A stretch of DNA of 64,000 nucleotides from Reyranella sp. (GCF_030651995.1 NZ_JAUSBN010000040.1:1-64000); one strand, 5' to 3'; counted from the stretch's first letter, positions 23,717 to 32,881 are shown. Notes: generated by a model from the sequence alone, not told the origin. Numbers and translations are program-made.

Positions 23717-26674
23717 ATGGCAAGGCGTATGCTCATCGACGCAAGTCACCCGGAGGAGACCCGGGTCGTTGTGGTCGATGGAACGAGACTTGAAGAATTC
23801 GACTTCGAAACCGCGAGCCGCAAGCCCCTCAAGGGCAACATCTACCTCGCGAAGGTCATCCGCATAGAACCGTCGCTCCAGGCGGCGTTCGTCGAGTATG
23901 GCGGCAACCGGCACGGCTTCCTCGCCTTCTCGGAAATCCATCCCGACTATTATCAAATACCTGTCGCCGACCGCGAACGGCTGATCGCCGAGCAGCAGCG
24001 GCTTCACGCCGAAGCCGAGGAAGACGAGCCGCGGCGGAGCAACCGGATCGATCGCACCGACATCGAGGAAGCCCGCGCCGATATCATCGAAGCCGCGGCG
24101 GATGAGTTCATCAATGCGGCGGTCGTCCCTGACGAAGCCCCTGCGGCCGAGGCCGCCGCCGTCGACCCCGTTGCATCGGAGACACCCGCGCGCGAGGCCC
24201 CGGCCGTCGAGGCTGCGCCCGCCGATTCGATCGTCGCCGAAGCCGCCCCGGTCAGCGAGCCCGAGCCGCAGACGCAGCCCGCGGAAATCCCGGTCGAGCG
24301 TCTCGACGGTCCGGTTCACGTCGAAACCGCCGAAACCCCGGTTTCCGAGCCGGCAGCCATGCCCGCGATCGACGGCGAGATGACCGCTGTTGCCGAAAGT
24401 GCCGAGCAGACGGCCGAACAGTCCGTCGAGCTCAACGGCGAGGCCTCCCCGTCCGAAGCGACGGATCCGGCCGAAGCGCCGCAGCCCGACGTCACGGTCG
24501 AGACGCTGGGTGGTGACGACGTGGTCGAGGAGCGCGAGACGCGCGAGCGCCGCCGCCGCAACCCGATCCGTCAGTACAAGATCCAGGAAGTCATCAAGCG
24601 CCGGCAGATCCTGCTGGTGCAAGTCGTCAAGGAGGAGCGCGGCAACAAGGGCGCCGCCCTTACCACCTATCTCTCGCTGGCCGGCCGCTACTGCGTGCTG
24701 ATGCCCAACGCCGGTCGTGGCGGCGGCATCTCGCGCAAGATCTCCAATCCGTCCGATCGCAAGCGCATGAAGGAGATCCTGAGCGACCTCGACGTGCCGC
24801 AGGGCATGGGCGTGATCCTCCGCACCGCCGGTCTCGAGCGCTCCAACATCGATATCAAGCGCGACTACGAATACCTGTCCCGGCTCTGGGATTCGATCCG
24901 CGAGATCACCATGCGCTCGACGGCGCCGGCGCTGATCTACGAGGAAGGCGATCTCATCAAGCGGTCGCTGCGCGACATCTACGACACCGACATCGCCCAG
25001 GTCCTCGTCGAGGGTGAGGCGGGCTTCCAGAGCGCCGCCGAATTCATGCGGCAGCTCGTGCCTCACCAGGCCAACAAGGTCGAGCTGTACCGGGAGCCGA
25101 TTCCCCTGTTCCACCGCTATCAGGTGGAGAACCAGTTCGACGCCATGCATTCGCCGACGGTGCAGCTCCGTTCCGGCGGCTACATCGTGATCAACCCGAC
25201 CGAAGCGCTGGTCGCGATCGACGTCAACTCGGGCCGTTCGACCAAGGAACGGAACATCGAGGAGACGGCGCTGCGCACCAACCTCGAAGCCGCCGAGGAG
25301 ATCGCCCGCCAGGTCCGCCTGCGTGACCTCGCCGGCCTGATCGTGATCGACTTCATCGACATGGAGGAGTCGCGTCACCAGCGTCAGGTCGAGCACAAGG
25401 TGAAGGATTCGATGCGCAGCGACCGCGCCCGTATCCAGATCGGCCGCATCTCCGCCTTCGGCCTGCTCGAGATGTCCCGCCAGCGGCTGCGCCCCAGCCT
25501 GCTGGAGCATTCGACCGAGGTCTGCCCGCATTGCGCCGGCACCGGGCGCATCCGTTCGCTGGAGTCCGCCGCGCTGCACGCGCTGCGCGCCATCGAGGAG
25601 GAAGGCGTGCGTCGCCGCGCCAGCGAGATCGCCGTCAGCGTCCCGCCGAACGTCGCGCTCTACCTGCTCAACCAGAAGCGCCATTCTCTGTCGGAGATCG
25701 AGCAGCGCTACGGCTTCACGGTCATCGTCGAGGCCGACGAGGACCTACACGCTGCCGATTGCGAGATCGAGCGCGTGCGCTCGCGTCGCGAAGATCATCG
25801 CAGCGGCGAGAGGCCGGCTCCCGAGCTGGCGCGCGCCAGCTACGAGGAAACGTCGGGCGACGAGGTCTCGGCAGACGAAGCCGAAGTCAGCGAGGCCCGC
25901 GAGGGTGAGGAGCGTGACGACGAGCGCAGCTCCGGCGAGGATGGCGAAGGCCGCCCCCGCAGCCGCCGACGCCGCCGCCGGCGTCGCACCAGCAGCAGCA
26001 CCAGCCGTCGTGAGGACGGCGAAAACCCCGATCAGCCGCAAGCGTCCGGCGAGGCCCGCGAAGTCGAAGCCGCGCGCACCGACGAGCAGCCCGTCAACGG
26101 CGACGACGAAGATGAGCCCGAGGACAACGCGACCGACGGCGATTCCGAGATCGCTCGCGCCGACGATGATGGTTCCGAGGCGGAAGCCGAGGGTGATCGC
26201 CCCGATGGCGAGCGCAACGGCGAAGACCGTAGCGGAAGCCGCCGCCGGCGCGGTCGCCGCGGCGGGCGCCGCCGGCGCCGCGAGCCCGGCGAAGGCGAGA
26301 CCGCGCAGAGTGATGCCGAGTCTTCGGAGACCCAGACCGCCTCCCAGGGCGACGAGCTTGCCCGGAACGGTCACGACACGAGCGAGCCAACCGGTAGCCA
26401 CGAGCCACCGCCCTCGCCGCCGACGCCGCTGGAAAGCATGCCAGTCGAGCACACGCCGATGGAGCGCGCGCCCTACGATCCCGGCCCGCCGGTGAACGTA
26501 GAAGCGGCCCCGCCGCCTCCTCAGCCAGCACCGGAACCAGAGCCCGTGGTCGCCTCGGCTCCGCAGCCGATCGCCGTCCCCGAGCCGGAACCGGTCCCCA
26601 CGCCTCCGCCGCCGCCGGTCCCCGTGATCGACGCGCCGCCAGAGAAGCCCAAGCGCGGCTGGTGGCGCCGCTAG
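23717..26674 (+). CDS. rne: Ribonuclease E
   Basis: A 985-residue endoribonuclease that starts mRNA decay and processes rRNA and tRNA. The S1 domain begins at about residue 36 (KGNIYLAKVIRIEPSLQAAF) and is split by an acidic, Ala/Pro/Glu-rich insert at about residues 95-285 before resuming at KIQEVIKRRQILLVQVVKEE. The catalytic core has AIDVNSG (near 502) and DLAGLIVIDFIDM, and the zinc-link CPHC is at 603-606. The C-terminal third alternates acidic and Arg-rich blocks and ends in Pro-rich repeats with GWWRR, a degradosome/RNA-binding scaffold. The start at 23717 begins with MARRMLIDASHPEETRV, as in homologues. Confidence 0.95.
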   Translation: MARRMLIDASHPEETRVVVVDGTRLEEFDFETASRKPLKGNIYLAKVIRIEPSLQAAFVEYGGNRHGFLAFSEIHPDYYQIPVADRERLIAEQQRLHAEAEEDEPRRSNRIDRTDIEEARADIIEAAADEFINAAVVPDEAPAAEAAAVDPVASETPAREAPAVEAAPADSIVAEAAPVSEPEPQTQPAEIPVERLDGPVHVETAETPVSEPAAMPAIDGEMTAVAESAEQTAEQSVELNGEASPSEATDPAEAPQPDVTVETLGGDDVVEERETRERRRRNPIRQYKIQEVIKRRQILLVQVVKEERGNKGAALTTYLSLAGRYCVLMPNAGRGGGISRKISNPSDRKRMKEILSDLDVPQGMGVILRTAGLERSNIDIKRDYEYLSRLWDSIREITMRSTAPALIYEEGDLIKRSLRDIYDTDIAQVLVEGEAGFQSAAEFMRQLVPHQANKVELYREPIPLFHRYQVENQFDAMHSPTVQLRSGGYIVINPTEALVAIDVNSGRSTKERNIEETALRTNLEAAEEIARQVRLRDLAGLIVIDFIDMEESRHQRQVEHKVKDSMRSDRARIQIGRISAFGLLEMSRQRLRPSLLEHSTEVCPHCAGTGRIRSLESAALHALRAIEEEGVRRRASEIAVSVPPNVALYLLNQKRHSLSEIEQRYGFTVIVEADEDLHAADCEIERVRSRREDHRSGERPAPELARASYEETSGDEVSADEAEVSEAREGEERDDERSSGEDGEGRPRSRRRRRRRRTSSSTSRREDGENPDQPQASGEAREVEAARTDEQPVNGDDEDEPEDNATDGDSEIARADDDGSEAEAEGDRPDGERNGEDRSGSRRRRGRRGGRRRRREPGEGETAQSDAESSETQTASQGDELARNGHDTSEPTGSHEPPPSPPTPLESMPVEHTPMERAPYDPGPPVNVEAAPPPPQPAPEPEPVVASAPQPIAVPEPEPVPTPPPPPVPVIDAPPEKPKRGWWRR

Positions 26675-26688
26675 GCGGGACCCCGACC

Positions 26689-27609
26689 ATGCGTCGCCGC
26701 TCCCTGATCGCCGGCGCATTCGCGCTGCCGATCAGCGGCGCGGCAACCGCGGATTCCTTTCCAAACGGCCCGTTCCGGATCATCGTGCCGTTCGGACCGG
26801 GGTCGGCCACCGACCAGAGCGCGCGCCACGTGGCCGAGGGGCTGAACAAGGCCTTCGGTGTTCCGGCCGTCGTCGAGAACAAGCCTGGCGCCAGCGGGGC
26901 GATCGCGGCCGAAGTCGCCGCCAAGGCGAAGCCGGACGGCCAGACCATCTTCGTCTGCTCCAACACCGCGGCGGCTTCGAACGTCGCGCTGTTCAAGTCC
27001 CTGCCCTACGACCCGCTGAAGAGTTTCGAGCCGGTCACAATCATTGGCCGTGCGCCGGTGTTCATGATCGTCAACCCGAAGATCGAGGCGCAGACGGCAC
27101 AGGAGTTCGTGGCCCTGTGCAAGCGCCAGCCGGGCCGGATCAATTTCGGCTCCGGCAGCGCCTCGACCCGCATTTCGGGCGAGCTGCTCAAGGCCAAGGC
27201 CGGCATCGACATGCTGCACGTGCCCTACAAGAGCACGCCCGCGGCGCTGCAGGACACGATGGCCGGCCACGTCCAGATGTGCTTCGCCGATCCGGTGACC
27301 AGCCTGCCCCAGGTCAAGGCCGGCACCGTGCGCTGCCTCGGCGTCGGCAGCCGCGGCCGCTACAAGCTCACGCCCGACATTCCCACCCTCATCGAACAGG
27401 GCATCCCCGATTTCGAGCTGATGACCTGGACCGGCATCCTCATGCCGCGCGGCGTGCCGCAGCCGGTCATGGCGAAGCTGCGCGAGGCCATGCTCAAGGC
27501 CATCACCGATCCCGCCTATGTCGAGCGTCAGGCCCAGGGCGGCTCGGAGATCGCGCCCTGCTCCCCCGACGAGATGCGCCGGATCATGGTCGCCGAGATC
27601 GAGCTCTAG
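26689..27609 (+). CDS. Bug/TTT-family solute receptor, shortened by an in-frame stop
   Basis: A 306-residue exported receptor of the tripartite tricarboxylate transporter family. A signal sequence (MRRRSLIAGAFALPISGAAT) precedes FRIIVPFGPGSATDQSARHV, VENKPGASGAIAAEVAAKAK and HVPYKSTPAALQDTMAGHV, the standard carboxylate-binding scaffold. The frame ends in TAG at 27607-27609 after EIEL, but the same frame continues with REMMKVAGIEPE to a TGA at 27646-27648, which is how intact homologues end. The TAG therefore probably replaced TGG. No TctAB membrane genes are near. It follows rne by 14 bases. Confidence 0.85.
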   Translation: MRRRSLIAGAFALPISGAATADSFPNGPFRIIVPFGPGSATDQSARHVAEGLNKAFGVPAVVENKPGASGAIAAEVAAKAKPDGQTIFVCSNTAAASNVALFKSLPYDPLKSFEPVTIIGRAPVFMIVNPKIEAQTAQEFVALCKRQPGRINFGSGSASTRISGELLKAKAGIDMLHVPYKSTPAALQDTMAGHVQMCFADPVTSLPQVKAGTVRCLGVGSRGRYKLTPDIPTLIEQGIPDFELMTWTGILMPRGVPQPVMAKLREAMLKAITDPAYVERQAQGGSEIAPCSPDEMRRIMVAEIEL

Positions 27610-27648
27610 CGTGAGATGATGAAGGTCGCCGGCATCGAGCCGGAGTGA
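27607..27648 (+). pseudogene. Untranslated C-terminal tail of the Bug receptor
   Basis: After the TAG, codons read REMMKVAGIEPE and then TGA. With Trp at the TAG the end would be ELWREMMKVAGIEPE, matching the common (K/L)W(R)xxxxxAGI(K/E)xE end of the family. The loss is about 13 residues of a C-terminal helix; function may survive. Confidence 0.7.
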
Positions 27649-27724
27649 CACGGCGGCCGGGAGCGCCGAGGCATCGCACCTCGGTTGCTGGCCTTCGCGG
27701 CAAAGCATCTGCCATACTTCGGCG

Positions 27725-29098
27725 ATGCAGCATTCCGAATCGTCTCATTCGCCCGTCGACATTGCCATCGTCGGCGGCGGCGCCAGCGGCGTGCTGCTCG
27801 CTGCACAGCTCGTCCGCAAGGGCCGCCTGCGCGTCGCCCTGATCGAGCGCGACGCCCATCCGGGACTGGGGATCGCCTATTCGACGCACTGCCTCGGCCA
27901 CCTCCTCAATGTCCGCGCCAGCGACATGACGGCCCTCGCCGACGAGCCCGACCACTTCGTGCAATGGCTGACGCGCGACGGCCGCGGCTTCGGACCAACC
28001 GATTTCGTTCCCCGCGCCATCTACGGCCAGTACCTCCAGGACCTGCTGGCCGATGCCGTCCGGCGTTCCGACGGCCGCCTCCAGGTGATCCGGGGCGACG
28101 TCGTCGCCGTTCGCCACAAGCAAGACGGTGTCGAAGTAGACATCCAGGACCATGTCCCGCTCCGGGCCCGCAAGGCCGTCCTGGCGACCGGGCATCGCCC
28201 GCCCTCGAAGGATTCCGGCGCCTATCACGGCAATCCCTGGCACGACGAGGCCATCGCCGGCCTCGCACCCGATGCGTCAGTCCTGCTGATCGGCACCAGC
28301 CTGACGATGATCGACGTGCTGATCTCGTTGCTGGAGCACGGTCACAAGGCCCCCATCGTCGCGCTGTCGCGGCGCGGGCTGGTGCCGCATTGCCACCCTC
28401 CCGCTCCCGTCCCGTCGCCGAAGCTCGACACCAGCGATCTCTTCGCCGGTAGCCTTTCCCAGCGCATGGCGCGGTTCCGCGGCATAGTCCGCGCCGGTGT
28501 CGAATGGCCCGGCCTCATGCAGCTTCTTCGGCCACACAACAACGAACTCTGGCATGGGCTGGACCTCGACCAGCGGCGGCGCTTCCTGCGCCACCTCCGG
28601 CCGTGGTGGGATATCCATCGGCACCGTGTCGCGCCGCAGATCCGTGAGCAGATCGACGCCGCCCGGGCGCGCGGGCAGCTTTCGATCATCTCGGGCCGGA
28701 TCGAGATCGGCCGCACGACGGACAACGAGGTCGCCGTCACCATCATCCGTCGCGGGTCGACAGAGCGTGAACAGCACAGCTTCGACCGCGTCATCGACTG
28801 CCGTGGCCCGCGCAACGAGGTCGAAATGCAGGTACCGCTGCATGCCCAGTTGGTGAAGGACGGAAAGCTGCGATCCGATGCGCTCAACCAGGGTCTCGAC
28901 GTCGCGGTCGACGATGCACTGATCGGACGGGACGGCACGCCGTCGGACCGCCTCTTCGTCCTCGGCCCTCCGACCCGCGGCCGCTACACCGAGATCGTGG
29001 CGATCCCGGATATCCGCCTGCAGGTGGCGGACGTCGCCAATGGGCTGATCGCCGCCCTGCAAGAGCCATCTGGCCTTGTCGATAGTCCGCCCGCATAA
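27725..29098 (+). CDS. FAD/NAD(P)-binding protein (COG4529-type)
   Basis: A 457-residue flavoprotein-like enzyme with an N-terminal Rossmann motif IAIVGGGASGVLLAAQLVRKG (about residues 13-33), the GLGIAYSTHCLGHLLNVRASDM segment characteristic of the NAD_binding_9/COG4529 group, and a second dinucleotide-type loop SVLLIGTSLTMIDVL (about 186-200). The substrate is unknown. Its last 23 bases overlap the open frame of the following modE-like gene, whose true start lies eight bases after this stop. Confidence 0.8.
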   Translation: MQHSESSHSPVDIAIVGGGASGVLLAAQLVRKGRLRVALIERDAHPGLGIAYSTHCLGHLLNVRASDMTALADEPDHFVQWLTRDGRGFGPTDFVPRAIYGQYLQDLLADAVRRSDGRLQVIRGDVVAVRHKQDGVEVDIQDHVPLRARKAVLATGHRPPSKDSGAYHGNPWHDEAIAGLAPDASVLLIGTSLTMIDVLISLLEHGHKAPIVALSRRGLVPHCHPPAPVPSPKLDTSDLFAGSLSQRMARFRGIVRAGVEWPGLMQLLRPHNNELWHGLDLDQRRRFLRHLRPWWDIHRHRVAPQIREQIDAARARGQLSIISGRIEIGRTTDNEVAVTIIRRGSTEREQHSFDRVIDCRGPRNEVEMQVPLHAQLVKDGKLRSDALNQGLDVAVDDALIGRDGTPSDRLFVLGPPTRGRYTEIVAIPDIRLQVADVANGLIAALQEPSGLVDSPPA

Positions 29099-29105
29099 TT
29101 CCAGA

Positions 29106-29504
29106 ATGGGACGCCGACCCGCCAAGGCCGCGGCCAAGCCGGCCGAGAAGACCTCCTTGCATCTCCGGATCGATTTCGGCGGCGAACGCTCGATCGGCCC
29201 CGGCAAGGTCCGGCTGCTCGAGCTGATCAACGAGACTGGATCGATCTCGGCCGCGGGGCGGGCCCTTGCGATGTCCTACCGCCAGGCCTGGCTGCTGGTC
29301 GACGAAATGAACCAGATGTTCCGCGAACCCGTGGTGACCGCCCAAACCGGCGGCGGCGGCGGCGGCGGCACGGCGGTCACGGAAACCGGCAACGACATCG
29401 TGCGGCTCTATCGCGAGATGGAGCGACGGGCCTACGGAGCCTCGTCGCCGGAAATCCGGTCGCTGGCGCGCCTGCTCACCCCTCCGGACGGCAAGCTCCA
29501 CTAG
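29106..29504 (+). CDS. modE: ModE-type winged-helix molybdate regulator, DNA-binding domain only
   Basis: A 132-residue protein with the ModE N-terminal winged helix: LRIDFGGERSIGPGKVRLLE, INETGSISAAGRALAMSYRQAWLLVDEMN and a glycine-rich wing. The C-terminal TOBE (molybdate-binding) domains of full ModE are missing, as in the many short LysR-type/ModE-like forms. The Lys/Ala-rich N-terminal tail is probably disordered. It is convergent with modA at 29561, upstream of which a ModE-type palindrome is present. How a short form senses molybdate is unclear. Confidence 0.85.
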   Translation: MGRRPAKAAAKPAEKTSLHLRIDFGGERSIGPGKVRLLELINETGSISAAGRALAMSYRQAWLLVDEMNQMFREPVVTAQTGGGGGGGTAVTETGNDIVRLYREMERRAYGASSPEIRSLARLLTPPDGKLH

Positions 29505-29560
29505 CCCTCGGGGATGCCTGCGTGAACCGCCGAGAATCGTAGGCAGCGACGCGGCAGGTG

Positions 29561-30355
29561 CTACTTCAGTACCGTGAAGCCATGCTTCTCGAAGAACGGG
29601 CTTGCCGCTGGCATCTTGAGATAGTCGACCAAGGCCTGCGCATCAGGGTTGGTCGAGCTGGCCAGCAGCGCCATCGGATAGATAATCGCGGGATGCGAAT
29701 CGGCCGGAAAGGCGCCGACGATGCGCACCGCTGGATCGGAGGCCGCATCGGTCTTGTAGACGATGCCGAGCGGCGCCTCGCCGCGGGACACCAGTGTCAG
29801 CGCCATGCGGACATTCTCGGCCTGCGCCACACGGTCGGAGACCGACGACCAGACGCCGAGGTACTCCAGCGCCGCCTTGCCATATCTGCCCGCTGGCACC
29901 GCGTCGACGTTGCCCATGGCGAGGCGGCCGTCCTTGCCTAGCGCGCCGCGCAGGTTGAAGCTCTTGTCGATCCTGAGGTCGATCCTGGAGTCCTTGCCGG
30001 CGACAAGGACGATCTCGTTGCCGAGGAAGTTCGAGCGGCTCGCCGATTTGATGAGCTTGCGCTCCGCGACATAGTCCATCCACGGCACGTCGGCCGAAAT
30101 GAAGATGTCGGCCGGAATGCCGCCCTCGATCTGCCGGGCCAGCGCCGAGCTGGCGGCGTAGGAAATCCTCGTGGCCTTGCCGGTCTGCCTGGTCCAGGCG
30201 GCGGACGCCTCGTCCAGCGCGTTCTTTAGGCTGGCGGCGGCAAGAATGACGACATCCTTGCCCTGCGCGGCGGCCTGTTGCGCGAGTCCGCCCGCCGAAA
30301 GGATGAACGGGACCGTCGCGAGGGCAGACGTGAATGCGCGACGGGTACCCAGCAT
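29561..30355 (-). CDS. modA: Molybdate ABC transporter substrate-binding protein ModA
   Basis: A 264-residue exported receptor. A signal (MLGTRRAFTSALATVPFILS...AAAQ) ends near residue 28; the mature part shows DVVILAAASLKNALDEASAAW, YAASSALARQIEGGIPADIFISADVPWMDYV and GNVDAVPAGRYGKAALEYLG, all typical of ModA. Start at 30355 follows CTGGAG; the open frame to 30463 is non-homologous. No modB or modC is adjacent; downstream is modE on the other strand and upstream acyl-CoA dehydrogenases. A ModE-type operator lies 25 bases before the ATG. Confidence 0.9.
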   Translation of the reverse strand: MLGTRRAFTSALATVPFILSAGGLAQQAAAQGKDVVILAAASLKNALDEASAAWTRQTGKATRISYAASSALARQIEGGIPADIFISADVPWMDYVAERKLIKSASRSNFLGNEIVLVAGKDSRIDLRIDKSFNLRGALGKDGRLAMGNVDAVPAGRYGKAALEYLGVWSSVSDRVAQAENVRMALTLVSRGEAPLGIVYKTDAASDPAVRIVGAFPADSHPAIIYPMALLASSTNPDAQALVDYLKMPAASPFFEKHGFTVLK

Positions 30356-30579
30356 GAAACGCTCCAGCGGCAGATCAGGGTCGATATATCCCATTGGATA
30401 TAGCGACAGGCCGTCGACTACGCCATGGGTCTCTCCGGCTACCTCAATGGAGCAAGACAACACGAGGCTACAGCCCGGGATTCCCGGACTGCAAGTGCCC
30501 GCTCGGCGTCACGCCCTGCCGAAGTCGGCGGCGCGATGGCTACCAGTCCTGGTCTGCCGCACCGGTCGATCAGGCTGCG
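30356..30579. other. Intergenic region, modA to acyl-CoA dehydrogenase
   Basis: These 224 bases hold the ModE-type operator (30380-30407) close to modA and nothing else I can identify. No open frame with homology is present. Confidence 0.4.
30380..30407. promoter_or_regulatory. ModE-type operator upstream of modA
   Basis: Arms GTCGATATATCC (30380-30391) and GGATATAGCGAC (30396-30407), spacer CATT; 11 of 12 positions are symmetric. The paired CG-n-TATAT half-sites are those bound by ModE. Its position 25 bases upstream of the modA start codon suits repression when molybdate is plentiful. The regulator would be the protein at 29106. Confidence 0.75.
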
Positions 30580-31635
30580 TCAGGCGGCGTAGCGGCTTTC
30601 GCTGAGCGCCGGCCACAGCTCGTCCTTACCGGCCCTGGCGTAGGATTCGCCGATCTTCTCGCCCCAGAAGCTCTCACTGCCGAAGTCGCGGCGCCACACC
30701 CAGAGCCTGCGCGTGTAGTGATGCAGGATGTGCTCGTGGGTGAAGCCCATGGCACCCATCGACTGGTGCGAGAGGGCCGCGATCCGGTGCGCGAAATCGG
30801 AGCCCTGGGTCTTGGCGGCGGCGATCGAGAAGCTGCCCCCCTTCTCCAGCCCGCCCTCGTCGGCGTCGCGCGCCGCGGACTCTGCCGAGGCGATGGTTGC
30901 GGCCACGTAGCTCGCCAGCTCGGCCAACATGTGCTGGATCGCCTGGAACGTCGAGATCGGCCGACCAAACTGGACGCGTTGCTTGCAGTATTCGGTCGCC
31001 GTCGCCAGCACCTTGTCGGCGGCACCCGCCATCTGCATGGTGCGGGCGAGTGCGGCGAGTTCGAGTGCACGCTCTGCGCTGATCGGTGTAGCCGCTGAGA
31101 ATTCGGGCGTCGCACCGTCGAACGTCACGGTGCCGTAAGGTTCGCCGGCGTGGCTCGGCGTGTCCTCGATCGCGACCGCCTCGCGTGGCACGACGACCAG
31201 CGTCGACGTGCCACCCGCCGTGACGATCGAGACGAAGCGCTCGGCGACACCCGCGAAGGGTACGCGGGCGACCTTGCCGGAGACACGATTGCCCTGGAAC
31301 GACAGCTCGCCCAGCGCCACCGTCGACGGGCCGCCGGCGGGCTTGCCGCCCGCGGCCGCGACCAGCAGGTTGGCGAGCGCGGTCTCGGCGACCGGCACGG
31401 GCACGGCATACTCGCCGGCCACCCGCAGCAGCGCCATCAGGTCGGCCAGCGTTCCGCCGACCCCGCCCTGTTCCTCAGGCACGGCGATCAGCGGCAGGCC
31501 CATCTCCTCGATCTCCTTCCAGAGATCGGCGGGCCATACGCCCTTCTCGACGCCGTTCACGATGTCCTTGCCGGCGCGCTCGGCGAAGAAGCGGCTGGCG
31601 GTTTCCAGCAGCATGTCACGGGTATCGCGGTCCAT
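30580..31635 (-). CDS. Acyl-CoA dehydrogenase, short paired subunit
   Basis: A 351-residue acyl-CoA dehydrogenase-fold protein: FAERAGKDIVNGVEKGVWPA, MGLPLIAVPEEQGGVGGTLA, RVQFGRPISTFQAIQHMLAE and SHQSMGAMGFTHEHILHHYTRR. It ends about 30 residues short of typical single enzymes. GAAGGAGGA precedes the ATG. It directly follows the longer dehydrogenase at 31648 (12-base gap). Adjacent long and short acyl-CoA dehydrogenase genes often form alpha2beta2 enzymes with one active site per dimer, as in steroid side-chain degradation; that arrangement here is inferred. Confidence 0.85.
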   Translation of the reverse strand: MDRDTRDMLLETASRFFAERAGKDIVNGVEKGVWPADLWKEIEEMGLPLIAVPEEQGGVGGTLADLMALLRVAGEYAVPVPVAETALANLLVAAAGGKPAGGPSTVALGELSFQGNRVSGKVARVPFAGVAERFVSIVTAGGTSTLVVVPREAVAIEDTPSHAGEPYGTVTFDGATPEFSAATPISAERALELAALARTMQMAGAADKVLATATEYCKQRVQFGRPISTFQAIQHMLAELASYVAATIASAESAARDADEGGLEKGGSFSIAAAKTQGSDFAHRIAALSHQSMGAMGFTHEHILHHYTRRLWVWRRDFGSESFWGEKIGESYARAGKDELWPALSESRYAA

Positions 31636-31647
31636 GATCGTCCTCCT

Positions 31648-32811
31648 TCAGCGCAGACCGAGGCCGCGGGCGACGATGCCGCGCAGGACCTGAGTGGTGC
31701 CGCCCTGGATGGTGTAGCTCGGCGCCATCATCGACGCGTACTGGGCGACGTCGAGGAAATCGGCGAGATCGTCCTCAGTGGTAGCGTCGGATTCGGCCAG
31801 CGTGCGCGCGATCTCGGGCAGGTCCTGCTGGTAGATCGTGCCGAGATCCTTCACCAGCGACGCCTCGATGGCCGGTGACTTGCCGCCCTGCATCATGCCG
31901 GCGACGGCGGTCGACATCTGCCTCAGGGTCCACAGGCGTGCGATCAGGCGGCCCAGGATGGCGCTCGTGCGCTTGGCTGGCTGGCGGCCGAGCACCCGTA
32001 CCAGTTCGCGCAGCACGTAGACGTTCTGCATGAAGCGTTCGGGACCCGAGCGCTCGAAAGCCAGCTCGCTCGTGACCTGCAGCCAGCCGTCGCCCTCGTT
32101 GCCGATCAGGCAATCCTCGGGGATGAAGGCGTCCGAGAAGGTCACCTCGTTCCAGTCGTGTCGGCCGGCAAGGTTGATGATCGGCCGAATGGTGACGCCC
32201 GGGGTCTTGAGGTCGACCAGGAGCTGGCTCAGTCCCTTATGGCGATCGCCGTGCTGCCCCGAGGTGCGCACCAGCGTGATGCAGTAGTGGTTGCGATGCG
32301 CGCCCGACGTCCAGACCTTGGTGCCGTTGACGCGGAAGCCGCCGGGCACCGGCTCGGCGCGGGTGCGCACGGAGGCCAGATCGGAGCCGGAGTCGGGTTC
32401 GCTCATGCCGATGCTGAAGTAGCACTCGCCGCGCACGATGCGCGGCAGGATGGCCTGGCGCTGCTGTTCCGTGCCGAACTTGAGCAGCAGCGGCCCTGAT
32501 TGGCGATCGGCGACCCAGTGCGAGCCGGCCGGCGCGCTGTTTCCGAGAAGCTCCTCGGTCACGACCAGGCGGTCGAGGAAGGAGCGCTCAGCACCGCCAT
32601 ACTGTTTGGGCCAGGTGATGCCGAGCCAGCCCTTGGCACCCAGCGCCCTGCTGAACTCGGGCGACGGCGTGTTCCAGCTCGCGAAGCGATCTTCGGACTG
32701 GATCTTGGGCAGCGTCTCCTTGAGGAACGCGCGAACCTCCCCGCGCAAGGCCTCGGCCTCGGCGGGCAGGTGGAATGGCGGGAATTCGAGCTTGGGAATG
32801 GACATCATCAT
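31648..32811 (-). CDS. Acyl-CoA dehydrogenase, longer paired subunit
   Basis: A dehydrogenase of about 387 residues: GWLGITWPKQYGGAERSFLD, FSIGMSEPDSGSDLASVRTR (flavin/substrate region), FRVNGTKVWTSGAHRN, and the C-terminal YTIQGGTTQVLRGIVARGLG that matches the adenine-binding end. It is the first gene of the pair with the 351-residue subunit. Start choice is unclear: three successive ATG codons at 32811-32803 follow a weak site, and an earlier ATG at 32832 is possible. It is divergent from the SnoaL-like gene. Confidence 0.85.
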   Translation of the reverse strand: MMMSIPKLEFPPFHLPAEAEALRGEVRAFLKETLPKIQSEDRFASWNTPSPEFSRALGAKGWLGITWPKQYGGAERSFLDRLVVTEELLGNSAPAGSHWVADRQSGPLLLKFGTEQQRQAILPRIVRGECYFSIGMSEPDSGSDLASVRTRAEPVPGGFRVNGTKVWTSGAHRNHYCITLVRTSGQHGDRHKGLSQLLVDLKTPGVTIRPIINLAGRHDWNEVTFSDAFIPEDCLIGNEGDGWLQVTSELAFERSGPERFMQNVYVLRELVRVLGRQPAKRTSAILGRLIARLWTLRQMSTAVAGMMQGGKSPAIEASLVKDLGTIYQQDLPEIARTLAESDATTEDDLADFLDVAQYASMMAPSYTIQGGTTQVLRGIVARGLGLR

Positions 32812-32881
32812 CTCGATGGTTGGATGCCTCATCTGTGTCGGCTAATCCTGTGCCGCGCAACCCGGGAGTTTCGAGGGTCGA

